From positions 248,001 to 312,000 of the forward strand of contig JAUFOR010000005.1 in NCBI GenBank assembly GCA_040285745.1: a stretch of 64,000 nucleotides of DNA, given 5' to 3'. A program made the position numbers and the translations under genes. A model generated the notes under the pieces. It saw nothing but the letters and a program-made list of their open reading frames with translations. It ran no database searches and was not told where the DNA came from. Below are positions 37,345-47,192 of this stretch, one piece after another. Source of the stretch: Barthelona sp. PCE (taxonomy: Eukaryota > Metamonada: BaSk clade). Every line of letters begins with the position of its first letter. Position 1 is the first letter of the stretch.

Positions 37345-38910
37345 TCAATGCAATGTATACCATACCATAGTGACAAGAAACGCTACGTATAAGATAGGAC
37401 TAATATAGGCAAGGCCTTTTGATGTTCTGAATTTGTTTAAACTCATTATTATTGTCAGAGAAAGTAATGCAATGAACAAAAATACCATTGTTATGACGGT
37501 TGGTACACTTAAAGTAAAAGATACTGGGTTATTGAACGCCACAGGTGTTATAAAAACGAAAAGTCCTGCGAGGAGGTTAACTAAGGGATTTAAAAGACAA
37601 GAAGATAAAGCGGTTAGGATACCATTTGAACTCCGTGCGATTGCCATGTCAGCAACAAGATCAGCCACGCCGTTGGCCGGGGACAGTACCATTACACCCA
37701 TTATATCGCCATCAATGTGGAAGACCACGCCTAATGCCTGAAGAACGGAAACAATCTCGTTGGCAAGAAGATCACTCGCCATGACACTGAATACGATATT
37801 GAGCACCCGGATGAACGCATAGAATACTTGCGAGGGATGTGAGTGGAAATAGTGAAATGCAAATCCTGAACATAAAGTAAAAAAACTACAGATCGCTACT
37901 ATGGGAATATGAACATTAAAAAGAGAAAAATATATGTCTGTATTTAATAAATCAAGGTAAAAAAAAACAAAAAAAAGCAATAGAGTTGGTTCGAAAAAAG
38001 CTATAACTGAAGATATTTTGGATCCTTCTTTCTCTTTCTTTTTCGGATTATATAGTGCCTCGTCTGGACAAAACAGAAGAGGAATGTCAGACAAAAATGT
38101 CAGAAACCTAATTAAAAAACTTTGGTTGGTTTCTTCATTCAAATCAATCTCAACCTTTACCGAGTTAGTTGATATTAAGCGTTCTTTTGCTCGATCTGGC
38201 CGACTGTCCTTCCTTGTGTATGTGTATGTGAAATAAACTATGATTGAATATAGGATTAATGAAATCAAAGCCTGCCAGAAATGAAGTGTTCCACTAACCA
38301 ACACCCACGTTACCCAGACAGAGGCAATGAAAAGACTGAATACATCACGTAAGAAGTCCTTTTTTGGGTATATTACGTTGCTTTTCACGAGAGAAATTGC
38401 AGCAATAATTATTGAAATGCAAAAAATCGTTGATCCTAAGATTTCTCCAACAGCCAAGTCTGCATTAGCGTTATTACTGCTTCTAAACGTAGAAAACAGA
38501 TCCGCGGATCCGTTGCTAAATGCTACGATTGTTAAAGATGCAAGAGAAGGTGATATATTTAGCAAATTGGAAAAGAATAGCAAAGCAGGTGCTAGGACTT
38601 TGTCCGCTACAATACTCAGCCATGTGAACATGAAAAACATAAGTATACCAATGAAAATAAAGAAAACAGCAGGGTGATAACCACTGCAAAAGCGTAATTT
38701 AAGCAGGTTTACGTGTCCTCCAAAATTTGAGCATTTGGAGTTCACATATCCACAAGAATCATCTGCTTTTCCGGGGTCTGTGCATGATTCTTTTTCCAAA
38801 GCATCACCCAAATGAGAGGAAATAATCTTCTGATTCTCTACTCTTGGGAGCATTGTTGCGATGGTTAAAAGACAAACAACCACCAACAAAGCAGTATGAG
38901 CCGTTTTCAT
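37345..38910 (-). CDS. cation/Ca2+ exchanger, NCLX/CCX type (copy 2)
   Basis: 521 residues from the ATG before a clear signal peptide (MKTAHTALLVVVCLLT). CaCA family: alpha-1 repeat (VAFSNGSADLFSTFRSS) and alpha-2 repeat (LSPANGVADLVADMAIA) each in a cluster of helices, with a long cytosolic loop between them. The Cys-rich segment before the first helix cluster is typical of CCX (SLC8B1-like) exchangers, which move Na+, Li+ or H+ against Ca2+ in mitochondria-related or ER membranes. It departs from the usual alpha-1 motif GNGAPDLF at two sites (SNGSADLF). A second ATG at 39003 adds 31 residues ahead of the signal peptide. It lies 108 bases downstream of its tandem paralogue. Confidence 0.82.
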   Translation of the reverse strand: MKTAHTALLVVVCLLTIATMLPRVENQKIISSHLGDALEKESCTDPGKADDSCGYVNSKCSNFGGHVNLLKLRFCSGYHPAVFFIFIGILMFFMFTWLSIVADKVLAPALLFFSNLLNISPSLASLTIVAFSNGSADLFSTFRSSNNANADLAVGEILGSTIFCISIIIAAISLVKSNVIYPKKDFLRDVFSLFIASVWVTWVLVSGTLHFWQALISLILYSIIVYFTYTYTRKDSRPDRAKERLISTNSVKVEIDLNEETNQSFLIRFLTFLSDIPLLFCPDEALYNPKKKEKEGSKISSVIAFFEPTLLLFFVFFYLDLLNTDIYFSLFNVHIPIVAICSFFTLCSGFAFHYFHSHPSQVFYAFIRVLNIVFSVMASDLLANEIVSVLQALGVVFHIDGDIMGVMVLSPANGVADLVADMAIARSSNGILTALSSCLLNPLVNLLAGLFVFITPVAFNNPVSFTLSVPTVITMVFLFIALLSLTIIMSLNKFRTSKGLAYISPILYVAFLVTMVWYTLH

Positions 38911-39018
38911 TACGATTAATGTTTTTGAGCTCTGGAAAAATGTGAGAATTTCAAATGCAGATTGTCCGGTGAGATATGAGTAATCAACACTATAAACATC
39001 CATAAAAGCATACTAAAC

Positions 39019-40629
39019 CTATTTATTTAATGTAAATATTAACATAGTCACACAGAATAAAATATATGTTCCAACGCTGGTTAGGGCAACAATCTTTGAC
39101 GTTCTACATGAATTAACCAACATTCCAACAAGCCATATGGCAAGGATAACCACAAGAAACACCAAAGAGATGATCAAGGAAGTATTTAACTGGAAGTGAA
39201 CTGGATAGTTTAGCGGAACAAGACTGACGCTCAATCCCAGTAATCCGTTTACCAACGGTGACAGCAAGGTGGCACTGAGGGCAATTAGGGCACCACCTGG
39301 GCGCATCGCAATTGCCAGGTCACCGACGAGATCACCAATTGAGTTAGCTGGGGATAAACACATGATACCCATTACACTGGATTCCACATTAAGGATAATA
39401 CCCAACCCCTGCAGCACATTGACGACTTCTCCGGCAAGTAGGTCACTCGCCATGATTGCGAACAGAAGATTAATGATCCGGATAACAACGTAGAAAGCAT
39501 TGTGAGGGTAGACATAGAAAGCGACGAACAACGGGCCTACTATCACCCCGATGAGCACTGCGCACGTGATGTAGCTGATCTCCATGTCGATAAATGTGAC
39601 ATACACGACATTATCCACGAGGTCTAAATAGAAGACAGAAAACAGCAGGAAAAGCAGCGGCTCAATGAATACAAACAGACATATCCAGGAAAACTCATTC
39701 TCTCTGTTCTTCTTCGGGTTAAACCTCTTGTGGTCAGGACAGAAAAGTAGCAGAATGAATGATATTGATGAAAGTAGAAACCCAACAACACCAGTTGTCT
39801 CTTCTTCTTCATCGGACGATGCCTCAAAGTTAAGATCAATTCCGCTCGGGTTGGCACTCTTCAACAGTGTCTCCTCGATGTCTCTTTTCTTTCTCTGGGG
39901 ATCACGCGTTTGAATATACGTGTAAGCGATGATGACACAGTACAAACCAAAGGACATTGCCGACTCCCACATCTTGAGCTCTCCATCAAGTAAAACAATG
40001 GACATCCAAACAAGTGCGACACAATAGCTTAAGAAATCCCTTAAAAAGTCCTTTTTTGGCCAATAAATTGGTTTCACGAGGGTGATCGCCGCTAGAACCA
40101 TGGATACAATGAATATTGCTGAACCCAACATATCGCTGACTGCGAGAGAAAAATCGCCATTAACTGAAGAACGGTACATTGAAAACAGATCAGGAGCCCC
40201 GTTGGCCCATGCCACGAAGGAAAGACTGACAAGTGATGGGGACATGTGTAATAGCCTTGCAATATACTGCAATGTAGGTGCGAGTACTCTATCTGCAACG
40301 AATCCCAATGCAAAAAATAGGGTAAACAGTACCAATATAGCTATGATAAAGAAAATAGGTGTGAAATAAAATCCAAAATCACAGTAACGCCATTCTAGGA
40401 GGGGTACATATCCTGTTTGAATGTTTGAACAGTTATGTCTGATGAAATCACATGGGTCTGGAGCATTCCCTGGATCAAAACAGGTAGCATCATCAGAATC
40501 ACCATCAGAATCACCCAATAATTTTGCAGGGTGAGAGCTCATTGCAGGTGGAACAAAAACAGCAGCCAAAAGAAGTACCAGCAGTACAGATGTTGCAAAA
40601 GTTGCACTCTTAAGCGCATAAGTGCTCAT
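39019..40629 (-). CDS. cation/Ca2+ exchanger, NCLX/CCX type (copy 1)
   Basis: 536 residues. Signal peptide (about residues 12-30), Cys-rich luminal segment with CDFIRHNC, two groups of about five to six helices, alpha-1 repeat VAWANGAPDLFSMYRSS and alpha-2 LSPANSIGDLVGDLAIA, and an acidic cytosolic loop (ASSDEEEETTG) between them. It retains the standard NGAPDLF core. It is a close cousin of the gene downstream on the same strand, and the pair likely arose by local duplication. Expected function is Ca2+ efflux or organelle Ca2+ release coupled to monovalent cations. Start at the first ATG. Confidence 0.85.
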   Translation of the reverse strand: MSTYALKSATFATSVLLVLLLAAVFVPPAMSSHPAKLLGDSDGDSDDATCFDPGNAPDPCDFIRHNCSNIQTGYVPLLEWRYCDFGFYFTPIFFIIAILVLFTLFFALGFVADRVLAPTLQYIARLLHMSPSLVSLSFVAWANGAPDLFSMYRSSVNGDFSLAVSDMLGSAIFIVSMVLAAITLVKPIYWPKKDFLRDFLSYCVALVWMSIVLLDGELKMWESAMSFGLYCVIIAYTYIQTRDPQRKKRDIEETLLKSANPSGIDLNFEASSDEEEETTGVVGFLLSSISFILLLFCPDHKRFNPKKNRENEFSWICLFVFIEPLLFLLFSVFYLDLVDNVVYVTFIDMEISYITCAVLIGVIVGPLFVAFYVYPHNAFYVVIRIINLLFAIMASDLLAGEVVNVLQGLGIILNVESSVMGIMCLSPANSIGDLVGDLAIAMRPGGALIALSATLLSPLVNGLLGLSVSLVPLNYPVHFQLNTSLIISLVFLVVILAIWLVGMLVNSCRTSKIVALTSVGTYILFCVTMLIFTLNK

Positions 40630-40764
40630 CCGTATATTTAAAATAAGTAATAAAGAGGAAGACAGTGATACTAGAATGTTTTATTACACTGTAGCTGGTA
40701 AACTACGACAAAAGCAACGATTGAAGGCTTTAAATACCTATATCGTTTGTTACAGTTTTGTTCA

Positions 40765-40770
40765 CCTTTT
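40765..40770 (+). promoter_or_regulatory. CCTTTT box of CC2D2A gene
   Basis: CACCTTTTCC 19 bases before the chosen ATG; supports the start at 40790 over the longer frame. Confidence 0.5.
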
Positions 40771-40789
40771 CCAGCATTGTAGGCTAATT

Positions 40790-43567
40790 ATGAGGGCTGC
40801 AGCAACCGAAGAAACAGAAGAATCCACGGGTACCACGGAAACTATGCAAGAACAGATGACAAAAGGGCAAGAGACTCAAGAAGTTGTGGAAAATGTGTTA
40901 GAAAGCGAAAAGAGCAACAGAAAACCTGAAATAGAGATCGTAAACGATCCTAAGATTCGCTTCCAGGTCCGCTTGGAGGATATAACACTCACAAATTGTG
41001 ATGGTATTGATAACCCCGTTTTAGTCTTTTATTTGGGCGGAAATTTTCATATGGAGGACCAACGTCATCTAGGAGTGACAGAGAATGGAGGAATTACCGT
41101 AACAGGCGAACGAGGCGAGAGAGTTTGCACGGGGCGATCAGGAAGTGATATTACTACAACCAGCACAGCAAATTGGGATAAAGTTTTCCGCGGCGTATGG
41201 GAGGGCACATCCACAGAGTTACGTGAGCAATTCTTACACATAGAGCTATATAACGTAAGTCTCTGTCATCCTTTTGTCCGCTGTTGCAATACACCCATCT
41301 CGGAGGCAAAGATACCTCTGCTGAGTATCGCATCGGGCGATATCAGAGTTACTACGGATTTGTTTAGGGAAACATTCCTTGGCAGACGAGCAAAATGTGC
41401 TGACTTGGATATGATGGTTTATTTTGAAGAGCACTATCGATATACTTTAGAAATCAACAATTTCAAGATTAAATCTCACAAGAAGCTCAGTTTTGGGTCG
41501 GCATCATTGAAGTTTCGTTTTGACAGATCGTTCAGACGTCTCTTTAGTGGAGGTATGACTGGTCGGTCGGCATCATTGCGCAGTAGTGGGCTCAAAGGTT
41601 ACGACTCACTGCTGTTCGAGCAGAGCACGCCATCCATCATGACTTTTGTGGGTACGCGGTCGGAATTGGAAAGTGCCGTTTTACACATTGATATTGACTG
41701 TTCGCTACCAATTGATACAGTCACAATACCTTTCATTGGAATCCTTGACAAAGGTCGCATCCATACCAAGTGTATTGGTGCAAGCGGTGATATTCTTTCG
41801 CTTTCAGGCGCTTTTATTGCCCAGTCCGTGCCATCATTCACACAGATCGGGTTTGTCCCAAAGGTTATACCTGAAAACTGTTATTTGTGCATCATTCCGA
41901 CAGAGGGCCGCAACCTCATTGCACGAGACGCTAACGGTATGTCAGACCCGTTTGTTATGGCAACGCTGTGGGACGGTCAGTTGAGAAGATCGAGGGTTGT
42001 GAAGCGTACGATCAACCCCGTCTTTCCACGCTCAACTTTTGTATTTCCACTGATGACGCACCCAGACAAGAGTCTTAGTTTCGAAGCAAATCTCATTGAG
42101 GATGATCATAAGAACAGAAGGCCTATTTCAGTCATGCTGTTCGACGAGGACGAAGGCGGTGCCGATTACTTGGGGTCTACAACTGTTGATTTGTGGGACC
42201 TCATCAAGGAAGAGAACTACCAAGAGATTGACTTCAAAGAGGAAGGTATTCACTTTGTTAATGATAGCGGACCGCAGAAGATGCTTGGATTCTCCAAACT
42301 CTTCACTAGGGATCTGCTCGAGGTTCCCTTTGGGCGCAAACGTGAACAAGGCGGGCAGGTGTTTTTCAAGATACTCATGTTCGGCGGAGATTTCACCCAA
42401 GGATTGAAGGATATAGCTGAGCAGGAGTATGTCGTTGAGGACATACACTACGCACTGGACAAGGAAATGAGGGGGAATGTCGAGCCACATCAAGAGGCAT
42501 GCGCCAAGGCAAACTTTGATGTACAATCGCTGTTCATGGCCGATGAGACCGGTATGGAATGGTTCCTTCCCTTGTTTATCACCCCAATCGCGCCCCCATT
42601 CTTGATAAGAGAGCAGCAGATGTTGGCAAGACTCGTTAGCGCAATTCCGTGGAAGGAGGACGACGATCTGTTCGCCTTGAGCGTAGCCAATCGCTCTGTA
42701 TGTATGACTACTGCAATGACGCTTGCGATGCGAGCCGGAGACGACCAGGAACGAAGTGTATTACTCGCTTCCTTCTTTATTGGTGCCGGTTACAATGCGT
42801 GGGTTGCAATATGTCGCACACATACAGACAAAGAACGATGGTTTGTTATTGCTGAAGGTCAGTCGTTCGACCACCATGAGGACATCCTTCTCTTCGAGGG
42901 ATCGACTGGCCTTCGCTATTCGCTGCGGAACGACCCGGAAGACATACCTATACGAACTGTCCAGGCTCTGTTTAGCGACACTGAGTGCTACCTCAACACT
43001 ACGCCGTTCTCACAGCCTTATGATCTTGAATGGCCACCTTCCAACGACAGTGTACTTTGGCATCGCATACACTTCCCAGCAAGGGATAGTCCATTCGTGG
43101 TTCCGTCTCTTGAACCTAAACGTGGGCTGGGTTGGTGTGCTTTGAAAGAGTACGAGATCACAGTTGAGTGCGAGAGTGCCATCCGTCAGCGAAGAACAAT
43201 CATCGGTAAGAAGACCCCTTCGCTTAAAAACATTGATATGAAGAAGTATATGCGTGAACTTCTCGAACTGTACGAGATACGCAGCCAGTGTGGATTCTTG
43301 GATGACAGTCGTATCGAGAAGAAGAAGTTTGCCATTCATAAGACTGTTCCTGAAAACTATGTTTTGTCATTTAAGATCATGTCGTTCAGAGGATTCTCAC
43401 CCAAGCAGATCATGCTTGAGATATTCACTAGAGAAAAGCCGCAAGAAAGAGAAAGTAACTACCTGTTTGCAGTGGTACCGTATGTCGTACCATTATATGG
43501 AAACTTTATGTCTGTTTGGGTAGGTTACATCGAAATGAGACCGATGACCGCGGAAGATTTAGATTAA
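40790..43567 (+). CDS. CC2D2A: CC2D2A-like transition-zone protein (C2 domains plus TGL fold)
   Basis: 925 residues from ATG 40790. Residues about 40-260 and 365-520 look like C2 or C2-like sandwiches; the second has DANGMSDPFV ... NRRPISVMLFDED, fitting a canonical C2. The C-terminal region from about 620 contains a transglutaminase-like module as in CC2D2A and CEP76: the segment GDDQERSVLLASFFIGAGYNAW parallels the CC2D2A motif GDxEEHAVLLCNYFLxLGKxAW, and later LFSDTECYLNTTP fits the downstream part. CC2D2A is a core part of the MKS module that gates the ciliary transition zone. It is shorter than animal CC2D2A. The upstream 56 codons lack a good start. A CCTTTT box is at 40765-40770, 20 bases before the ATG. 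Confidence 0.75.
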   Translation: MRAAATEETEESTGTTETMQEQMTKGQETQEVVENVLESEKSNRKPEIEIVNDPKIRFQVRLEDITLTNCDGIDNPVLVFYLGGNFHMEDQRHLGVTENGGITVTGERGERVCTGRSGSDITTTSTANWDKVFRGVWEGTSTELREQFLHIELYNVSLCHPFVRCCNTPISEAKIPLLSIASGDIRVTTDLFRETFLGRRAKCADLDMMVYFEEHYRYTLEINNFKIKSHKKLSFGSASLKFRFDRSFRRLFSGGMTGRSASLRSSGLKGYDSLLFEQSTPSIMTFVGTRSELESAVLHIDIDCSLPIDTVTIPFIGILDKGRIHTKCIGASGDILSLSGAFIAQSVPSFTQIGFVPKVIPENCYLCIIPTEGRNLIARDANGMSDPFVMATLWDGQLRRSRVVKRTINPVFPRSTFVFPLMTHPDKSLSFEANLIEDDHKNRRPISVMLFDEDEGGADYLGSTTVDLWDLIKEENYQEIDFKEEGIHFVNDSGPQKMLGFSKLFTRDLLEVPFGRKREQGGQVFFKILMFGGDFTQGLKDIAEQEYVVEDIHYALDKEMRGNVEPHQEACAKANFDVQSLFMADETGMEWFLPLFITPIAPPFLIREQQMLARLVSAIPWKEDDDLFALSVANRSVCMTTAMTLAMRAGDDQERSVLLASFFIGAGYNAWVAICRTHTDKERWFVIAEGQSFDHHEDILLFEGSTGLRYSLRNDPEDIPIRTVQALFSDTECYLNTTPFSQPYDLEWPPSNDSVLWHRIHFPARDSPFVVPSLEPKRGLGWCALKEYEITVECESAIRQRRTIIGKKTPSLKNIDMKKYMRELLELYEIRSQCGFLDDSRIEKKKFAIHKTVPENYVLSFKIMSFRGFSPKQIMLEIFTREKPQERESNYLFAVVPYVVPLYGNFMSVWVGYIEMRPMTAEDLD

Positions 43568-43622
43568 TTTGTCCACTTGTGTTGTAAATACGAAGTCAAT
43601 TTTTTAACCTCTTTCAAGTGAT

Positions 43623-44720
43623 ATGCAATCTTTGAAATTAGTCTTAGATTCGTGGGAATGGGAAGAGCTGCGTAAAACTGATGAAGCGCAGTTTGAAGAA
43701 TTACAGAGATTCTTGATTGAAGCTATTGAAGAACATGATACTCTATCGTTCGCATACGAGAAGTTAGAGGAGCAAGTGGTTACCCTGCGCTCATCAGCCA
43801 CGTCAACTGAAGAGTTGCAAGCTGCTTTAGCAGAGAATACTCAGTTAAAGTCCGAATTAGGAACTGAGAAGAAGAAGAACGAAAAACTTGTATTTGCAAA
43901 CAGCACTCTCGAACGTACTGTTGATAAATTAAAGCGTGACGCAGAGGAGAAACGCAACCAACTTGAAAGTGAGGTTGAGCGCCTTAGAAGTCAGAAGAAC
44001 GTTGTTGAACTCACAATATTTGACGATTTTTCGCAGAAACTGAGCGATATTGAGTTACGTTTACAGAGTTTTTCGGGTGTTGATGGTCTTGATACGTTAA
44101 CAATTGAAGTACACAATTTGTATGATGTGTTGATGACAGTTGCTGACGAACTAGAGCGTCTAATGAACGAAAAGCACATTGACACTAGAAGAATTAATGA
44201 CTTAATGACAGAAACACGTGAGTTGAAAAAGTCTCTAAACATTTCTGATAAGAGTTATAAAAGTATCTCAGATGAAGTCACTGTGCACAGGAGAACAGTT
44301 CTGGAACTCGAATCTCGTGTTGAGGATCTAGAAAAAGAGAAGAAAAACTATGAAACAGTATTGGAATCTTTTCAAAACATGACACCAATGGTGACTGAAG
44401 GTGATGAGACCATACAGAGTAGTCCTAGAAAGAGAAGGGGACCTAAAAAGAACAGAAATGGCAGGATATTCAGCAATTATAGACAGTCTGACTCAGCATC
44501 AGATGAAAAAATTTTGGCTTCAGTCGAACGCATTATGAGTATCATGAAGGATAATGGTATTGAGATAAGTTACAAACAAATGGAAAATAACACGTATTCT
44601 ATTGAGAACCATGAAGTACATTTATTTTGGGGAAAGAATGAAAAACCAATGGTTATGAGTACTCTTGGCAAGAGTGAGAGTCTTTCGCATTGGCTTAAAC
44701 GACACAATTTGTTCGATTAA
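43623..44720 (+). CDS. coiled-coil protein of unknown function
   Basis: 365 residues. About residues 20-105 and 115-260 are coiled coil rich in Glu, Leu and Lys, followed by a basic patch (PRKRRGPKKNRNGR, possible nuclear or phosphate-binding signal) and a small C-terminal domain of about 75 residues (ASVERIMSIMKDNGIEI ... LSHWLKRHNLF) which looks globular. It begins 55 bases after CC2D2A, with a CCTCTTT box at 43608-43614 just before its ATG. No known family. Confidence 0.68.
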   Translation: MQSLKLVLDSWEWEELRKTDEAQFEELQRFLIEAIEEHDTLSFAYEKLEEQVVTLRSSATSTEELQAALAENTQLKSELGTEKKKNEKLVFANSTLERTVDKLKRDAEEKRNQLESEVERLRSQKNVVELTIFDDFSQKLSDIELRLQSFSGVDGLDTLTIEVHNLYDVLMTVADELERLMNEKHIDTRRINDLMTETRELKKSLNISDKSYKSISDEVTVHRRTVLELESRVEDLEKEKKNYETVLESFQNMTPMVTEGDETIQSSPRKRRGPKKNRNGRIFSNYRQSDSASDEKILASVERIMSIMKDNGIEISYKQMENNTYSIENHEVHLFWGKNEKPMVMSTLGKSESLSHWLKRHNLFD

Positions 44721-44747
44721 CACGACAGCATGTAAATAATTGTGATG

Positions 44748-47120
44748 TTACAGTGTTTTTGACTCATGGAATAGATTAAATTCAACATTATCACAGATCA
44801 TATGCTCCGGCTGACGTGTCAGGTTTGCTTTGCTTCTTCTGTCGATGAATAGACCACCTGTGTTAGATTTTGTGATACTGTTGTTCTGTAGCATGGGCTC
44901 GGCTCCATTTATGACCGCAACGTTGACATCCTTATTATCACTGATGCTACAGTTCAACAACTCGCCATAGGACTTATCAAATAGGACTCCGTAACGGTTA
45001 TTATTCGTAATCATACAATCTTGCAGCGTTGTTTGAGCTCTTTCAGTTAATACAACCGCAGCCTCCTCGTGCTGTGTGAAGGCACATGCAACAAACCTAC
45101 CACACGCTCCATGTTTCGCAATGAGGCCATTTACGCCACTGTAAATTGCGCAACCAACAAAATACGGGTTTGATGTGTCGACCAGAGATACATTGAGAAC
45201 GTTGTTTGCAATTTCACAATCCTCAAAGCGGGAATCGCTTCCCTCCTCACACTGTACACCGGCGTTCTTTCCGTCGATGATGTGACAGTCAGCAAAGTTG
45301 ATCAGCGTGTTATCTGTTAGGAACAGGTTGTGACGTTCGGACTTGGTGAAGTTACATTGCTTTACGTTTCCTGTCGTGTGGTTGAATGAAATATTGTGGT
45401 TTGTGCTCTCAGATACCGTGCAGCTGCGCATCTCAATTTTCGAAGCATCACTTGCAATTCCCACAGAACATCTTTCGACTGTGCAAGAGTCTAGATCCAG
45501 CGTTGTGTCATCGGCTACATGAATGCCCTTGCCACAACTCTCAATGGCAGAAGATCCAATGCAGACACGTGATTCCATTGCGAAAACTCCCGTGCTTGTG
45601 TATCCGCTGATGGCGCTGTTGGATAGATTCAGACTGGTGAGTTGTATGCTGAAGGCACGACAGTCATAGCTTGCGATGGTGGGAATTGTGGAAAAAGTGC
45701 AGTCGCTTACCTCGCATGGTATGAGCTTCTTATGATATCCATGTGTGTTTACGGACCCTTCATCGGGGAACACGGCCAGTGCAACTTCCTTAGCGTTGGT
45801 GAACCGTGATTTGGATACTATTAGATCATCGTTTGACACAAGCTGTTGGGCACCTCCAGTGAACTCACAATCGTTGACAGCGCATGGAGAGTCGCTCATC
45901 TGGACGAGAGAGACATTCTTATCAGTTTGGGAAACAAATTTCGACTCGTCCAGCTGCACGTCCTTTATATCTGACAGCTGCATGACCAGCTCGTCTTCGC
46001 TCTCGAACATGGATCCGTTCGACACGAAGCGCGGTGCATTGATAATGTGAACGGTTGGGCTTTCCGCAGATGCCAGTGCGCAATGCGATATCTCAACGAT
46101 CGTGCCTCCGTTACTGAGAATGCACGGGGATTTGAGAGTTGTGAGTGTCGAATCTTTGATCAAAATGGGCTCTTTGCCCCTCTGGAAGTGGAAAATAGGT
46201 CCATCATTAATCTTTGTGATTTTGCATCTCTCACATGAAAAAATGCTGTTTTCTATGAGAACAGTTTCTTCATTGCTCTTACACTCTATCTGACAGTCCA
46301 CCAGCGATCCAACACCGTTATCGATGTAGAACGCGGTGCGGAATGATCCGAAGAAGTTGCTCTTGATGATGTCCACGGTGGACACGGATTGACTACTGAC
46401 ACATGTTGCGTCGCTCTCAATGTCGCACTCGTTCACTTTCACAACACTTTCTTTTAGTGATAGAACACCCCATTCTTCACCTTTCATACGACACCTCTTG
46501 GCAACAAGTTTTGACTCGCTCGTTGCAATAGCCCATTTTCCTGTGATCTCTGTGTTCTCAAGAGTAAGCTGAGACTGCTTAACGACAGAAATACCCTTCT
46601 TTTCAGCAAGGATAATTGAATTTTTCAAAACCATTGCGCTGTCAATGAATAGAGCACCAATACCAGGTGTCTTTATCACCGCATTATCAATCATACCGCC
46701 TGTGTTCTCCAAAACAAGAGCAGTCGTTGACCCGCCAAAGAAAGCGCAATCCAAGCAGGTGAGTGTACTGACATCCTTGAATAAAACACTAACATCCATG
46801 GATTCTGTGAATAAACTTGTGGAACCATCGAACTTACAGTTGCAAAGCTTCACCTTTTGCTGTCCAGTAAAGGAAACTGACCCCTCAAAAATACAATTTG
46901 AAATTTTTGTTTGCTCTCCGCTGAAAGTGAGCTCTCCGCATAGGATATGCGGCATCTCGGACGGTTCAGTCGTAGTGGATGTGATATGTATATTGTTCCT
47001 GATATGAAGTGTGGTATTTAAAGTGCTGTATGTAGTACCTTCCTCCAATTGAATATGTATGGTGCCACTTTCATCGGGCTTTGTGATTAAACTCCGTAGA
47101 TCGACCACTTTTTCTGTCAT
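44748..47120 (-). CDS. cytosolic right-handed beta-helix protein
   Basis: 790 residues with about 25 repeats of 22-25 residues showing the pattern [small/hydrophobic]-x-x-C-x-F/I-x-x-S-x-x-A (for example LENTEITG, LDSCTVERCSVGIAS, LLNCSISDN). This is a PbH1-type right-handed parallel beta-helix with many inward cysteines, asparagines and valines. There is no signal peptide or membrane segment, which separates it from secreted pectate-lyase-like enzymes; cytosolic relatives such as SHCBP1 or F-box beta-helix proteins are possible parallels, but catalytic residues are not visible. The gene is divergent from the OB-fold gene with only 72 bases between ATGs. Confidence 0.75.
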   Translation of the reverse strand: MTEKVVDLRSLITKPDESGTIHIQLEEGTTYSTLNTTLHIRNNIHITSTTTEPSEMPHILCGELTFSGEQTKISNCIFEGSVSFTGQQKVKLCNCKFDGSTSLFTESMDVSVLFKDVSTLTCLDCAFFGGSTTALVLENTGGMIDNAVIKTPGIGALFIDSAMVLKNSIILAEKKGISVVKQSQLTLENTEITGKWAIATSESKLVAKRCRMKGEEWGVLSLKESVVKVNECDIESDATCVSSQSVSTVDIIKSNFFGSFRTAFYIDNGVGSLVDCQIECKSNEETVLIENSIFSCERCKITKINDGPIFHFQRGKEPILIKDSTLTTLKSPCILSNGGTIVEISHCALASAESPTVHIINAPRFVSNGSMFESEDELVMQLSDIKDVQLDESKFVSQTDKNVSLVQMSDSPCAVNDCEFTGGAQQLVSNDDLIVSKSRFTNAKEVALAVFPDEGSVNTHGYHKKLIPCEVSDCTFSTIPTIASYDCRAFSIQLTSLNLSNSAISGYTSTGVFAMESRVCIGSSAIESCGKGIHVADDTTLDLDSCTVERCSVGIASDASKIEMRSCTVSESTNHNISFNHTTGNVKQCNFTKSERHNLFLTDNTLINFADCHIIDGKNAGVQCEEGSDSRFEDCEIANNVLNVSLVDTSNPYFVGCAIYSGVNGLIAKHGACGRFVACAFTQHEEAAVVLTERAQTTLQDCMITNNNRYGVLFDKSYGELLNCSISDNKDVNVAVINGAEPMLQNNSITKSNTGGLFIDRRSKANLTRQPEHMICDNVEFNLFHESKTL

Positions 47121-47158
47121 TGGTTGATATGGCTAGAATATTGTATAACACTTTTCAA

Positions 47159-47164
47159 CCCTTT
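47159..47164 (+). promoter_or_regulatory. CCCTTT box of OB-fold gene
   Basis: AACCCTTTCC in a 72-base divergent promoter shared with the beta-helix gene. Confidence 0.5.
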
Positions 47165-47192
47165 CCGTATGGTAATTTAAGTTTGATATACC

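Noticed and set aside
40622-40789. Longer N-terminus for CC2D2A
   Set aside because: The extension lacks family similarity and lies across the CCTTTT box at 40765.
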